Source of the DNA: Subtercola vilae
GTDB lineage: Bacteria > Actinomycetota > Actinomycetes > Actinomycetales > Microbacteriaceae
Direction: 5' to 3'
NCBI RefSeq assembly: GCF_004923255.1
Contig: NZ_QYRT01000027.1
Location: forward strand, 1-50,882
Length of the DNA: 50,882 nucleotides
Made by a program: the position numbers and the translations under genes. Every line of letters starts with the position of its first letter. The first letter of the stretch is position 1. The notes below the pieces were generated by a model that ran no database searches, was not told the DNA's origin, and saw nothing but the letters and a program-made list of their open reading frames with translations. This document shows, in pieces, positions 1 through 7,956 of this stretch.

Positions 1-643
1 CCAGGGCATCGACAAGGCCTACGGAATGAACAAGCTCGCCGAGCTCACGGGCATCCCGCTCGACGACATGATCTTCGTGGGCGACGAAGGGGGCGAGGGA
101 GCCGCGGTCGGGGCCGGCGGCGGCCCATTCTTGGGCGGCGGCGACGAGGGCGCTGGTGAACGAGTACGCGATGGTGCGGGGGAGAAGGGCGGCGGGGTCG
201 AGCCCGAGGCGAACTCCGGCGAAGGTCGCGAGGATGCCCGCCCAGCGCGTGAAGCGGGCGAGTGCTGACGCCTGCACTTCGCCGACGGCACCGATGAGGG
301 GGTGTTGGGTGAGGATCCAGGGCACTCGTGACGGACCGAACTCCGCGGCAACCGTGGTGAGGGCTCCGCAGAGGGCATCGGTGACGGGATCGGCGGCGGG
401 GCGGGCATCCAGAGCCGATGTCAGGGCAGCGAAGGTGGAGTCGACGTCGACCCAGAACACGTCGCTCTTGCCTTCGAAGTAGTTGAAGAAGGTGGTGCGG
501 CCGACGCCCGCGCGCTGCGTGATCTGGTCGATGGTGGTCTTGGCGTAGGTGTTCTCGAGAAAGAGCTCGAACGCGGCGTCTTCGAGCAGCTCGCGCGACG
601 ACGACCGCGGGCGGCCCCTCGACGGCTTCGGATTCTGGTGCAC
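1..643 (-). CDS. TetR/AcrR-family transcriptional regulator, 3' end probably lost
   Basis: From the GTG at 643 the minus strand encodes a helix-turn-helix typical of TetR: KTTIDQITQRAGVGRTTFFN, then YFEGKSDVFW, at residues about 35-65. A helical ligand-binding domain follows (WAGILATFAGVRLGLDPAALL ... AYSFTSALVAAAQEWAAAG). Recognisable TetR sequence ends near residue 181 (about base 95). The frame stays open to the window edge only through DNA that reads as a HAD phosphatase on the other strand, so the natural C-terminus is probably missing. The start is preceded by TAGACT with a 6-bp spacer and no Shine-Dalgarno, suggesting a leaderless mRNA. It is divergent from ileS. Its target and ligand are unknown. 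Confidence 0.75.
   Translation of the reverse strand, partial: MHQNPKPSRGRPRSSSRELLEDAAFELFLENTYAKTTIDQITQRAGVGRTTFFNYFEGKSDVFWVDVDSTFAALTSALDARPAADPVTDALCGALTTVAAEFGPSRVPWILTQHPLIGAVGEVQASALARFTRWAGILATFAGVRLGLDPAALLPRTIAYSFTSALVAAAQEWAAAGPDRGSLAPFVAHEDHVVERDARELGELVHSVGLVDAL
2..88 (+). pseudogene. 3'-truncated HAD-IIB (phosphomannomutase-like) phosphatase fragment
   Basis: The frame opening at base 2 reads a conserved HAD-IIB C-terminal segment: GIDKAYGMNKLAEL, then IPLDDMIFVGD. In sucrose-phosphatase/phosphomannomutase-like HAD proteins this leads to the Mg-binding GD...GGND segment. Here homology stops right after the GD (about base 85) and the frame continues as low-complexity Gly/Ala. 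That downstream DNA is explained by the TetR gene on the other strand. The 5' part lies outside the window. It is either a real truncation or a chimeric sequence end. Confidence 0.6.
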
Positions 644-649
644 GAGCAA

Positions 650-655
650 AGTCTA
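650..655 (-). promoter_or_regulatory. -10 element of a leaderless tetR promoter
   Basis: TAGACT on the minus strand is followed by exactly 6 bp and then the GTG start. With the usual 6-7 bp between -10 and +1, transcription would begin at the start codon. No convincing -35 is visible. Confidence 0.5.
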
Positions 656-673
656 CGAGCGACGAGGGGCGTG

Positions 674-679
674 TAAGAT
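674..679 (+). promoter_or_regulatory. putative -10 element of the ileS T-box transcript
   Basis: TAAGAT fits the actinobacterial TANNNT -10 consensus and lies about 20 bp before the stem I hairpin of the T-box, so transcription would start near 686. No good -35 hexamer is seen 16-18 bp upstream. Confidence 0.45.
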
Positions 680-689
680 TGCTGCCAAA

Positions 690-912
690 AGACTATGAGC
701 CGGTCATCACCGGGGAGTCGCCGGAAGAACGGTTGAGCCGCAAGGTTCAGCCCAGTAGAACCGGCCGGGTCTGGCCCGTCACAGCCAAAGAACAAGCGAT
801 TCGCCGGGCCGAGAGGTACGGGGAGTAAGCGGGCTGGTACCGCGCCGCGCACGAGAGTGTGGTGGCGTGCTCGTGGAACAGGCAGCAGCAGAAACAGCCT
901 TCCAGGAGAATC
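690..912 (+). promoter_or_regulatory. Ile-specific T-box riboswitch, ultrashort stem I, translational type
   Basis: A 5-bp hairpin CCGGT/ACCGG (700-704 with 709-713) carries the loop CATC, which displays the isoleucine specifier ATC at 706-708. Stem II/III-like segments follow. The canonical T-box TGGTACCGCG sits at 835-844 and would pair with the uncharged tRNA-Ile acceptor end. A stem CACGAG/CTCGTG (850-855 with 870-875) lies between the T-box and the Shine-Dalgarno AGGAG at 904-908. No U-tract follows any stem, so control is most likely at translation, as described for actinobacterial ileS T-boxes. This element regulates ileS according to charged tRNA-Ile level. Confidence 0.9.
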
Positions 913-3900
913 ATGACCTACCCCAAGCAGTCACCCGCATCGGCCTTCGGCCGCGCCGCCACGAACGGCCCCGCCGCCGCAGCCGCCCCACAGCCCGTCA
1001 CCCCGAGCCCCAGCTTCCCCGCCATCGAAGAGCAGGTGCTCGCCTTCTGGAAGGCCGACGGCACCTTCGAGGCATCCCTTGCCGAGCGCGAGGCGCAGAA
1101 TGCCCCCGAATGGGTCTTCTACGATGGCCCTCCCTTTGCGAACGGTCTGCCGCACTACGGCCACCTGCTCACGGGTTACGCCAAAGACCTCTTTCCCCGT
1201 TTTCAGACCATGCGCGGCAAGCTCGTGCACCGCCGGTTCGGCTGGGACACCCACGGCCTGCCGGCCGAACTCGAAGCCATGCGCCAGCTCGGCATCACCG
1301 AGAAAAGCGAGATCGAGGCGATGGGCATCGCCGAGTTCAACGCTGCCGCGCGACAGTCGGTGCTGCAGTACACCGGCGAGTGGGAAGACTATGTCACCCG
1401 CCAGGCCCGCTGGGTCGACTTCGAGAACGACTACAAGACGCTCGACACCACCTTCATGGAGAGCGTGATCTGGGCATTCAAGCAGCTGCACGACAAGGGA
1501 CTGGCGTACGAGGGCTTCAGGGTGCTGCCCTACTGCTGGCACGACGAGACCCCGCTCAGCAACCACGAACTGCGCATGGACGACGACGTCTACAAGATGC
1601 GCCAAGACCAGACCGTCACAGTCACCTTTCCCCTCGTGGGCACGAAAGCCGAGGCGCTCGGCCTCACCGCCGTGCGCGCCCTCGCCTGGACCACTACCCC
1701 GTGGACCCTGCCCACCAACCTCGCCCTCGCCGTGGGCCCCGGCATCTCGTACGCCGTCGTGCCCTCTGGCCCGAACGGCACGCCCGACGCCGAAGTTCAG
1801 CGCGAGACGGCGACTCCGGATGCCCTGACCGACGTGCTCGGTGCCGAGTACCTTCTGGCCGAAGACCTGGTGGGCAACTACGCCAAGGAGCTGGGCTACG
1901 ACTCGGCTGACGAGGCCCGGGCATCCATCAGCCGCACGATCACCGGCCGCGAGCTCGCGGGCGTGAAGTACGACCGGCTGTGGGACTACTACGCCGACGT
2001 CGAGGCCTACGGCACCGAGAACGCGTGGCAGGTTCTGGTGGCCGACTACGTGTCGACCACCGAGGGCACCGGTATCGTGCACCAGGCGCCGGCCTACGGC
2101 GAGGAAGACCAGAAGATCTGTGAGGCCGCCGGTATTCCGGTGATCATCTCGGTCGACGAGGGCGCCCGGTTCTTGCCGAACATCACCGAGGTGGCGGGGC
2201 TGCAGGTGTTCGAGGCGAACAAGCCGCTCACGCAGCTGCTGAAGGCGAACGGCCGCCTGCTTCGCCAGGCGAGCTACGAGCACTCGTACCCGCACTGCTG
2301 GCGCTGCCGCAACCCGCTGATCTACAAGGCGGTCTCGAGCTGGTTCGTGCGCGTCACCGAGATTCGCGACCGCATGGAGGAACTCAACGAGCAGATCGAG
2401 TGGGTGCCCGAGAACGTGAAGTACGGCCAGTTCGGCAAGTGGGTCGGCAACGCTCGCGACTGGTCGATCTCCCGCAACCGCTACTTCGGCTCGCCCATCC
2501 CGGTGTGGAAGAGCGACAACTCCGAGTACCCGCGCATCGACGTCTACGGCTCGCTCGACGACCTCAAGAACGACTTCGGCACCCTGCCGCTGAACGCCGA
2601 GGGCGAGCCCGACCTGCACCGCCCCTTCATCGACGAGCTCACCCGCCCGAACCCCGACGACCCCACCGGGCAGTCGACGATGCGCCGCATCGATGACGTC
2701 TTCGACGTGTGGTTCGACTCGGGCTCGATGCCCTTCGCCCAGGTGCACTACCCGTTCGAGAACCGTGACTGGTTCGACAGCCACAGCCCCGCCGACTTCA
2801 TCGTCGAGTACATCGGCCAGACCCGCGGCTGGTTCTACACACTGCATATTCTCTCCACCGCCCTGTTCGATCGCCCTGCGTTCAAGAATGTTGTCAGCCA
2901 CGGCATCGTGCTCGGCAACGACGGCCAGAAGATGTCGAAAAGTCTGCGCAACTACCCCGATGTGAGCGAGGTGTTCGATCGCGACGGCTCGGATGCCATG
3001 CGGTGGTTCCTCATGAGCTCACCCGTGCTCCGCGGCGGCAACCTCGCGGTCACAGAGGAGGGCATCCGCGAGTCGGTGCGCGCGTTCCTCCTGCCGCTCT
3101 GGAACACCTATTACTTCTTCACCCTCTACGCCAACGCCGCCGGCCCCGACGGCTACGAAGCCACCTGGCGCACCGACTCGACCGACGTGCTCGACCGCTA
3201 CCTGCTGGCCAAGACGCGCGAGCTCATCCGCGACGTCACCAGTGACTTCGAGGCCCTCGATTCGACCACCGCCGCCGCGAAACTCCGCGACTTCGCCGAC
3301 GTGCTCACGAACTGGTACGTACGCCGCTCACGCGACCGCTTCTGGTCGGGTGACGGCACCAGCACCGAGAGCCGCGAGGCATTCGACACCCTGTACACCG
3401 TGCTCGAGACCCTCACCCGGGTGGCGGCCCCGCTGCTGCCGTTGATCGGCGAGAACATCTGGCAGGGCCTCACCGGCGGCCGCAGCGTGCACCTCGAAGA
3501 CTGGCCGAACGAGAACGGCTTCCCGGCCGACCCTGGCCTCGTGCACACCATGGACCAGGTGCGTGCCATCAGCTCCACGGCCCTGTCGCTGCGCAAGCAG
3601 AACGGTCTGCGCGTTCGGTTGCCGCTCGCCCAGCTCACCATCGTCACCGAGAACACCGAGGCCCTCGCGCGCTTCGAGTACATTCTGCGCGAAGAGCTGA
3701 ACGTGAAAGCCGTCACGCTCGTCGAGCAGAGCCCCACGAGCGCCGCCGACTTCGGCATCACCTCGAAGCTCACGGTGAACGCCCGCGCCGCTGGCCCCCG
3801 CCTCGGCAAACAGGTTCAGCTGGTCATCAAGGCCGCCCGCTCGGGCGACTGGAGCGAAGAGAACGGCGTCGTCACAGCCGGCGGCATCGCCCTCGAACCG

Positions 3901-4425
3901 ACCGAGTACGAGCTGGTGCTCGAGACGGGTGCGGCGGGCCCCGGGCATCCTGAGCCAGCTGATTCGTCGGCTCCGGATGCCCAGGCCCCTGCCCTCGCAC
4001 TCGCCCTGCTGCCCGGCGGAGGTTTCGCCCTGCTCGACACCACCACGACACCCGCTCTCGAGGCAGAGGGCCTGGCGCGCGACGTGATTCGCGCCGTACA
4101 GGAGACCCGCAAGTCGGCCGGCTTCGACGTGAGCGACCGCATCACGCTCGACCTCGTGTTCTTCGCCGACGCCGATGCCGCCGCGGTGAAGAGTGCCCGG
4201 GTCGTCGCCATCGACGCAGAGACCCTCGCCACCCGATTCACCGTGGTTTCACCCCGCGACTTCAGAAACCTCGAGCAGTATCGTGGAGTCTTGGTTTCGG
4301 AGTGGATCGGCCGGCTCGTGTCGACCGCCCCCGAGCACTACGCCCTGATCGATGCGGGCCGTTACGCCAACACCGATGCGTTCATCGTGGCCGTGAGCCG
4401 CGCAGGAGGAGTTACCAATGTCTGA
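913..4425 (+). CDS. ileS: isoleucyl-tRNA synthetase
   Basis: It charges tRNA-Ile with isoleucine in the cytoplasm. The 1170-aa class I synthetase has a HIGH-type motif HYGH at residues 81-84, a CP1 editing domain ([11 protein letters not shown] and [13 protein letters not shown]), a zinc-type CWRC near residue 460 and KMSKS at 673-677. The anticodon-binding C-terminus is long. HYGH/KMSKS spacing and length resemble the larger, eukaryote-like synthetase type, often associated with lower mupirocin sensitivity (inference). The ATG at 913 is chosen because AGGAG lies 5-9 bp upstream and the T-box controls this site. An in-frame GTG at 859 falls inside the T-box structure. The gene overlaps folC by 8 bp. 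Confidence 0.97.
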   Translation: MTYPKQSPASAFGRAATNGPAAAAAPQPVTPSPSFPAIEEQVLAFWKADGTFEASLAEREAQNAPEWVFYDGPPFANGLPHYGHLLTGYAKDLFPRFQTMRGKLVHRRFGWDTHGLPAELEAMRQLGITEKSEIEAMGIAEFNAAARQSVLQYTGEWEDYVTRQARWVDFENDYKTLDTTFMESVIWAFKQLHDKGLAYEGFRVLPYCWHDETPLSNHELRMDDDVYKMRQDQTVTVTFPLVGTKAEALGLTAVRALAWTTTPWTLPTNLALAVGPGISYAVVPSGPNGTPDAEVQRETATPDALTDVLGAEYLLAEDLVGNYAKELGYDSADEARASISRTITGRELAGVKYDRLWDYYADVEAYGTENAWQVLVADYVSTTEGTGIVHQAPAYGEEDQKICEAAGIPVIISVDEGARFLPNITEVAGLQVFEANKPLTQLLKANGRLLRQASYEHSYPHCWRCRNPLIYKAVSSWFVRVTEIRDRMEELNEQIEWVPENVKYGQFGKWVGNARDWSISRNRYFGSPIPVWKSDNSEYPRIDVYGSLDDLKNDFGTLPLNAEGEPDLHRPFIDELTRPNPDDPTGQSTMRRIDDVFDVWFDSGSMPFAQVHYPFENRDWFDSHSPADFIVEYIGQTRGWFYTLHILSTALFDRPAFKNVVSHGIVLGNDGQKMSKSLRNYPDVSEVFDRDGSDAMRWFLMSSPVLRGGNLAVTEEGIRESVRAFLLPLWNTYYFFTLYANAAGPDGYEATWRTDSTDVLDRYLLAKTRELIRDVTSDFEALDSTTAAAKLRDFADVLTNWYVRRSRDRFWSGDGTSTESREAFDTLYTVLETLTRVAAPLLPLIGENIWQGLTGGRSVHLEDWPNENGFPADPGLVHTMDQVRAISSTALSLRKQNGLRVRLPLAQLTIVTENTEALARFEYILREELNVKAVTLVEQSPTSAADFGITSKLTVNARAAGPRLGKQVQLVIKAARSGDWSEENGVVTAGGIALEPTEYELVLETGAAGPGHPEPADSSAPDAQAPALALALLPGGGFALLDTTTTPALEAEGLARDVIRAVQETRKSAGFDVSDRITLDLVFFADADAAAVKSARVVAIDAETLATRFTVVSPRDFRNLEQYRGVLVSEWIGRLVSTAPEHYALIDAGRYANTDAFIVAVSRAGGVTNV

Positions 4426-6091
4426 TCCCACCAACACCGACGGTGACGACGCTGCCCTCGACGGCGGCCGCCCGCCCCGCAACCCCGACGACGAGCTCTT
4501 TCAGCTCTACGACGAGTCGCCGGTGAACGAGGGCTACGGCGACGACCCGGGCGACGGTGTGCACCGCGACCGCAGCACGAAAGACCGCAGCGAGCAGGGC
4601 GACGGTGAGGGCGACGGCGACGAGTACTCCGACGACGAGCTCTTCGCCGACGACCGCACCGAGTTCGAGATGGCCGACGCCTACGACGAACAGCTCGTGA
4701 CGGGTGCTGGCGACGGCGAGAACGCTGACCAAGACGACCTGCCCGACGAGTTCGTCGAGGCCGGAGACGAGGTGTACGCCGAGCTGCTCACGCGCCTCGG
4801 CGAAGCGGCTCCGCAGCCCCGGCTCTCGGCCACGCGCAAGGTGGTCGAGCTGCTCGGCGACCCGCACCACGCGTACCCGATCATCCACATCACCGGCACG
4901 AACGGCAAGACCAGTACGAGCCGCATCACCGAGGGCATCCTGCGCGCCTACGGGCTGCGTACCGGCCTGTTCACGAGCCCGCACCTCGAGCGCCTGAACG
5001 AGCGCATCGTCATCGACGGCAAGCCCATCAGCAACGAGGCGCTCGCCGCGAACTGGGCCGACATCAGTCCTTTCATCGGGCTGGTGGATGCTGAACTCAC
5101 CGGTGCCGGCGAACCCCGCCTCACGTTCTTCGAGGCCCTCACTGTTCTGGCGTACGCGTCGTTCGCCGACGCGCCGATCGACGTGGGCGTCATCGAGGTG
5201 GGCATGGGCGGCGAGTGGGATTCGACCAACGTAGCCGACGGCCAGGTCGCGGTGTTCACCCCCATCTCGCTCGACCACACCGCGCGCCTTGGCAACACCG
5301 TCGCCGAGATCGCCCGCACCAAGTCGGGCATCGTGAAGCCGGCGGCACAGGTGGTCACGGCCCGTCAGGAGCCAGAGGCCTTCGCCGAACTGAAACGGGC
5401 CGCCGAGCTCAGCGAGTCGAACCTCGTCGCCGAGGGCGAGAACTTCAGTGTTCTCTCGACCAGCGTGGCCGTGGGCGGCCAGATGGTGTCGATCAAGGGC
5501 ATCGCCGGCACGTACCGCGACATCTTCCTGCCGCTGTACGGCAGCCACCAGGCCCAGAACGCGGCGGTGGCGGTTGCCGCTGTCGAGTCGTTCCTCGGCG
5601 GAGGAGCGACCGCGCTCGTCGACGACGTGCTGGTCGAGGCGTTCGCCACGGCCACGTCGCCCGGCCGCCTGCAGCTGGTCGGCACCGAGCCGACGGTGCT
5701 GGTGGATGCTGCACACAACCCGGGCGGAGCGATCGCGCTCGCGGCGGCGGTGAAGGAGTACTTCTCGTTCGAGAAGGTCGTTGCCGTCGTCAGCGTGCTC
5801 GACGACAAAGATGCCGAGGGAATCATTCGAGCGCTCGAACCCGTCGTGAACGAGTTCGTCGTCACCCAGTCGGGCTCCGACCGGGCGATCGACGCCGACG
5901 AGCTGGCGTCGATCGTTGTGGGCATCGTCGGCGCCGAGCGGGTGGTGGTCGAACTCGACCCCCGCGTGGCGGCCGAGCTGGCGAGGGAGTCGGCGGGGGC
6001 ATCCGATCGCGGAGCGGTGCTCGTGACCGGGTCGATCACGCTCGTGGGCGAGATCATCACGCTGGCCCGTGACGAGGGGTGGAAGCCGTGA
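4418..6091 (+). CDS. folC: folylpolyglutamate synthase/dihydrofolate synthase with acidic N-terminal extension
   Basis: It adds glutamate to folates (and usually to dihydropteroate), retaining folate cofactors in the cell. The Mur-ligase-like core carries the ATP loop ITGTNGKTS at residues 158-166, followed by the family segment [13 protein letters not shown]. Further C-terminal family sequence includes [20 protein letters not shown] and [13 protein letters not shown]. At 557 aa it is about 110 residues longer than usual. The excess is an N-terminal tail rich in Asp, Glu and Gly (residues 1-115) before the normal start of homology ([11 protein letters not shown]). The ATG overlaps the ileS stop, with GGAGGAG upstream. 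A shorter start near residue 117 cannot be excluded, but overlap and SD support this one. Confidence 0.93.
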   Translation: MSDPTNTDGDDAALDGGRPPRNPDDELFQLYDESPVNEGYGDDPGDGVHRDRSTKDRSEQGDGEGDGDEYSDDELFADDRTEFEMADAYDEQLVTGAGDGENADQDDLPDEFVEAGDEVYAELLTRLGEAAPQPRLSATRKVVELLGDPHHAYPIIHITGTNGKTSTSRITEGILRAYGLRTGLFTSPHLERLNERIVIDGKPISNEALAANWADISPFIGLVDAELTGAGEPRLTFFEALTVLAYASFADAPIDVGVIEVGMGGEWDSTNVADGQVAVFTPISLDHTARLGNTVAEIARTKSGIVKPAAQVVTARQEPEAFAELKRAAELSESNLVAEGENFSVLSTSVAVGGQMVSIKGIAGTYRDIFLPLYGSHQAQNAAVAVAAVESFLGGGATALVDDVLVEAFATATSPGRLQLVGTEPTVLVDAAHNPGGAIALAAAVKEYFSFEKVVAVVSVLDDKDAEGIIRALEPVVNEFVVTQSGSDRAIDADELASIVVGIVGAERVVVELDPRVAAELARESAGASDRGAVLVTGSITLVGEIITLARDEGWKP

Positions 6092-6531
6092 CCGAGCCGC
6101 TGCCTGCCGGCGAGCCGCACGACGGTGGCGAGCCTCATGCGCCAGCCGCGCCGCGCCGCGGTGGCCGCCAGCAGCGCCAGCGCCGCCAGCGCACCGTTCG
6201 CGAGAGCCTCGCGTCGATCGTGCTCGGGTTCGAGTCGGTCATCATGTTCTTGGCCACGCTCGCCATCTTCGGCCTGAAGGCGCTGCCCTGGCCGGTCGCG
6301 CTCGGCGGGGGAGCAGCGCTCTGCGTGCTGCTGCTGGCGACCATCCCGTTGCTGAACCGGCCGCTCGGCATCGCTCTCGGCTGGGCCCTGCAGATCATCA
6401 TTCTCGCGTCGGCCCTGCTGGTGCCGCTGATGCTGATCGTTGCCCTGCTGTTCGGCGGAATGTGGGTGTTCTGCATGATTCGCGGCAGCAGAATCGACCG
6501 TGACAACGCCGAACTCGCACGCAACGCCTGA
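6088..6531 (+). CDS. DUF4233 integral membrane protein
   Basis: The 147-aa protein has an Arg/Gln-rich cytoplasmic N-terminus (residues 1-38) and three to four hydrophobic segments (about 42-60, 66-86, 92-132), ending in a charged tail. It matches the DUF4233 family, which in actinobacteria sits between folC and ndk; its role is not known. GTG at 6088 is chosen because GTGA overlaps the folC stop by 4 bp and AGGGG lies 8 bp upstream. An in-frame GTG three codons earlier is possible. It is the third gene of the ileS operon. Confidence 0.85.
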   Translation: MTEPLPAGEPHDGGEPHAPAAPRRGGRQQRQRRQRTVRESLASIVLGFESVIMFLATLAIFGLKALPWPVALGGGAALCVLLLATIPLLNRPLGIALGWALQIIILASALLVPLMLIVALLFGGMWVFCMIRGSRIDRDNAELARNA

Positions 6532-6538
6532 TTCGCCG

Positions 6539-6552
6539 GCACGTGCACGTGC
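6539..6552. repeat. 14-bp perfect palindrome between DUF4233 and ndk
   Basis: GCACGTGCACGTGC equals its own reverse complement. It lies just after the DUF4233 stop and 60 bp before ndk, in a C/A-rich leader. It could be an operator or chance. Confidence 0.4.
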
Positions 6553-6613
6553 ACCTGCACCCGCACCACCAACAACCTCAATCGCAACCTCAAACCCCAG
6601 AAAGCAGAAGACT

Positions 6614-7036
6614 GTGACCGTGAACGTCGAAGAAACCCTCGTACTCGTCAAGCCCGACGGCGTGGCCCGCAACCTCATCGGCGAGATTCTTCGTCGCATC
6701 GAGACCAAGGGCTACCAGCTTGTCGACATCAAACTGTTCGAGCCCGAGCGCAGCCTGCTCGCTGCCCACTACGAAGAGCACGAGGGCAAGCCGTTCTACG
6801 AGCCGCTGATCGAGTTCATGGAGTCGGGCCCCGTTCTCGCCGTGCGTGTCGCCGGCAACCGCGTCATCGAAGGCTTTCGCTCACTGGCCGGCACGACCGA
6901 CCCGAGCACGGCTGCTCCCGGCACCATCCGCGGTGACCTCGGCCGCGACTGGGGTCTGAAGGTTCAGCAGAACCTCGTTCACGGTAGCGACTCGCCCGAG
7001 TCGGCAGCCCGCGAACTCGCTCTCTGGTTCAGCTGA
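6614..7036 (+). CDS. ndk: nucleoside diphosphate kinase
   Basis: It transfers the gamma-phosphate of ATP to NDPs through a phosphohistidine, balancing NTP pools. The 140-aa product has the family N-terminus ETLVLVKPDGVARN, the TIRGDLG segment and the active-site histidine in NLVHGSDSPE at about residue 123. An open frame runs upstream to 6500, but its first 38 codons are Pro/Ala/Thr-rich and outside the family, so the start is placed at GTG 6614 with AGAAG upstream; GTG 6620 is equally possible. It follows DUF4233 by about 80 bp. The vkor gene is convergent. Confidence 0.95.
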   Translation: MTVNVEETLVLVKPDGVARNLIGEILRRIETKGYQLVDIKLFEPERSLLAAHYEEHEGKPFYEPLIEFMESGPVLAVRVAGNRVIEGFRSLAGTTDPSTAAPGTIRGDLGRDWGLKVQQNLVHGSDSPESAARELALWFS

Positions 7037-7069
7037 GCCTGCGGGTCACACACTCACGGTTCGGGATGC

Positions 7070-7699
7070 TCAACTGTTCGTGAGCGACGCGATCGCGTCG
7101 AGGCGCAACTGCGCCAGCACCGCGATCACGAGGTACGACAGAATCACGAGCATCCAGATGAACGGATAGAAGAGGGCCACGACGTTTCGTACCGCAACCG
7201 GTACGGGAATGTGGCCCTCTTTGAGGTTGTAGGCGGTGACATACCAGAACAGCGGAATCACCGTGACCCACACGACCATGCAGTACGGGCAGAGCGTGCC
7301 GAGCACGAAGATGCTCACGCTGATCAGCCAGATCACGAAGACCAGGGCGAGCGCGATGCCCACGTTGAACAGCACCCAGAACCACTTTGCGAAGCGCGCG
7401 CCGGCGAGGATGCCCACCCCCACCACAATCACGGCGACGAAGCATGCCACCCCGATGATGGGGTTCGGAAACCCGAAGAGCGAGCCCTGGGCGCTGGCCA
7501 TGTTCGGCCCACAGCTGACCAGCACCGAGATGTTGCACGAGGGTACGTAGCTCGGGTTGATGAGGGTCTCGATCTTCTCGAGCGTGAGCGTGAACGAGGC
7601 CACCCAGCCCACGACCCCGGCAACAATGAGAAAGATCGCCAACCCGATGGGGCGGCGTTGGAGCGCTGTTTCTGGCATCACTGTGGCATTCTCGCACAC
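7070..7699 (-). CDS. vitamin K epoxide reductase (VKOR) family membrane protein
   Basis: This 209-aa membrane protein is predicted to reoxidise periplasmic thiol-disulfide oxidoreductases using menaquinone, the bacterial VKOR role in place of DsbB. Visible are about five hydrophobic helices, the CPYC redox centre (FVLGTLCPYCMVVW) and the loop cysteine pair in SCNISVLVSCG. GTG at 7699 is chosen because GAGGGGG lies 7 bp upstream; an ATG seven codons in is the alternative. Its partners may include the thioredoxin-fold proteins in this window, but no linkage is visible. It converges on ndk. Confidence 0.9.
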   Translation of the reverse strand: MCENATVMPETALQRRPIGLAIFLIVAGVVGWVASFTLTLEKIETLINPSYVPSCNISVLVSCGPNMASAQGSLFGFPNPIIGVACFVAVIVVGVGILAGARFAKWFWVLFNVGIALALVFVIWLISVSIFVLGTLCPYCMVVWVTVIPLFWYVTAYNLKEGHIPVPVAVRNVVALFYPFIWMLVILSYLVIAVLAQLRLDAIASLTNS

Positions 7700-7729
7700 C
7701 GGTTTGCCCCCTCATCTGGGAATGCGTGC

Positions 7730-7735
7730 GATAAT
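7730..7735 (+). promoter_or_regulatory. -10 element at the head of the rne leader
   Basis: GATAAT is the best -10 hexamer in the rne leader. It lies 6 bp before an ATG (7742) opening a short frame and more than 220 bp before the rne start, so rne would have a leader of about 215 nt. Confidence 0.5.
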
Positions 7736-7741
7736 TGAGCC

Positions 7742-7813
7742 ATGCCAGACGGGCCGCGCCCGAATGACAGCAAAAAAGCTTTTCGAGCCTGCCTGAACCG
7801 GGCGCTCGAGTAA
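7742..7813 (+). CDS. putative 23-codon leader peptide (uORF) upstream of rne
   Basis: An ATG placed 6 bp after the GATAAT hexamer opens a 23-codon frame ending at TAA 7811-7813. It contains a lysine pair in a run of six A residues (DSKKAF) and a Cys. The spacing is the same as for several leaderless genes in this window, so it would be translated from the very 5' end of the rne transcript. No homology is recognised. It could be a regulatory uORF or a chance frame. Confidence 0.35.
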   Translation: MPDGPRPNDSKKAFRACLNRALE

Positions 7814-7956
7814 AAGAAACACACGAATGATCGACCAGAGCTCAAGCCGGTCGGTTGCGTGAAGGATTTGCGAGTCTCACGAAGGTGAGAATTCGCACGA
7901 GAGAGTACCCGGGTAGGCGGCGCGGTCGCCTCACCAGGGCTAGGAGTGCACCAGTA

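Noticed and set aside
859-912. Upstream GTG start for ileS
   Set aside because: It lies inside the T-box structure and lacks a Shine-Dalgarno; ATG 913 has AGGAG.
931-2901. 656-codon minus-strand open frame
   Set aside because: It is antisense to ileS, whose motifs are intact; GC-rich codon structure opens the complementary frame. The product is low-complexity Val/Gly/Arg.
6500-6613. 38-codon N-terminal extension of Ndk
   Set aside because: Pro/Ala/Thr-rich and overlapping DUF4233; family homology begins at ETLVLVKPDG.
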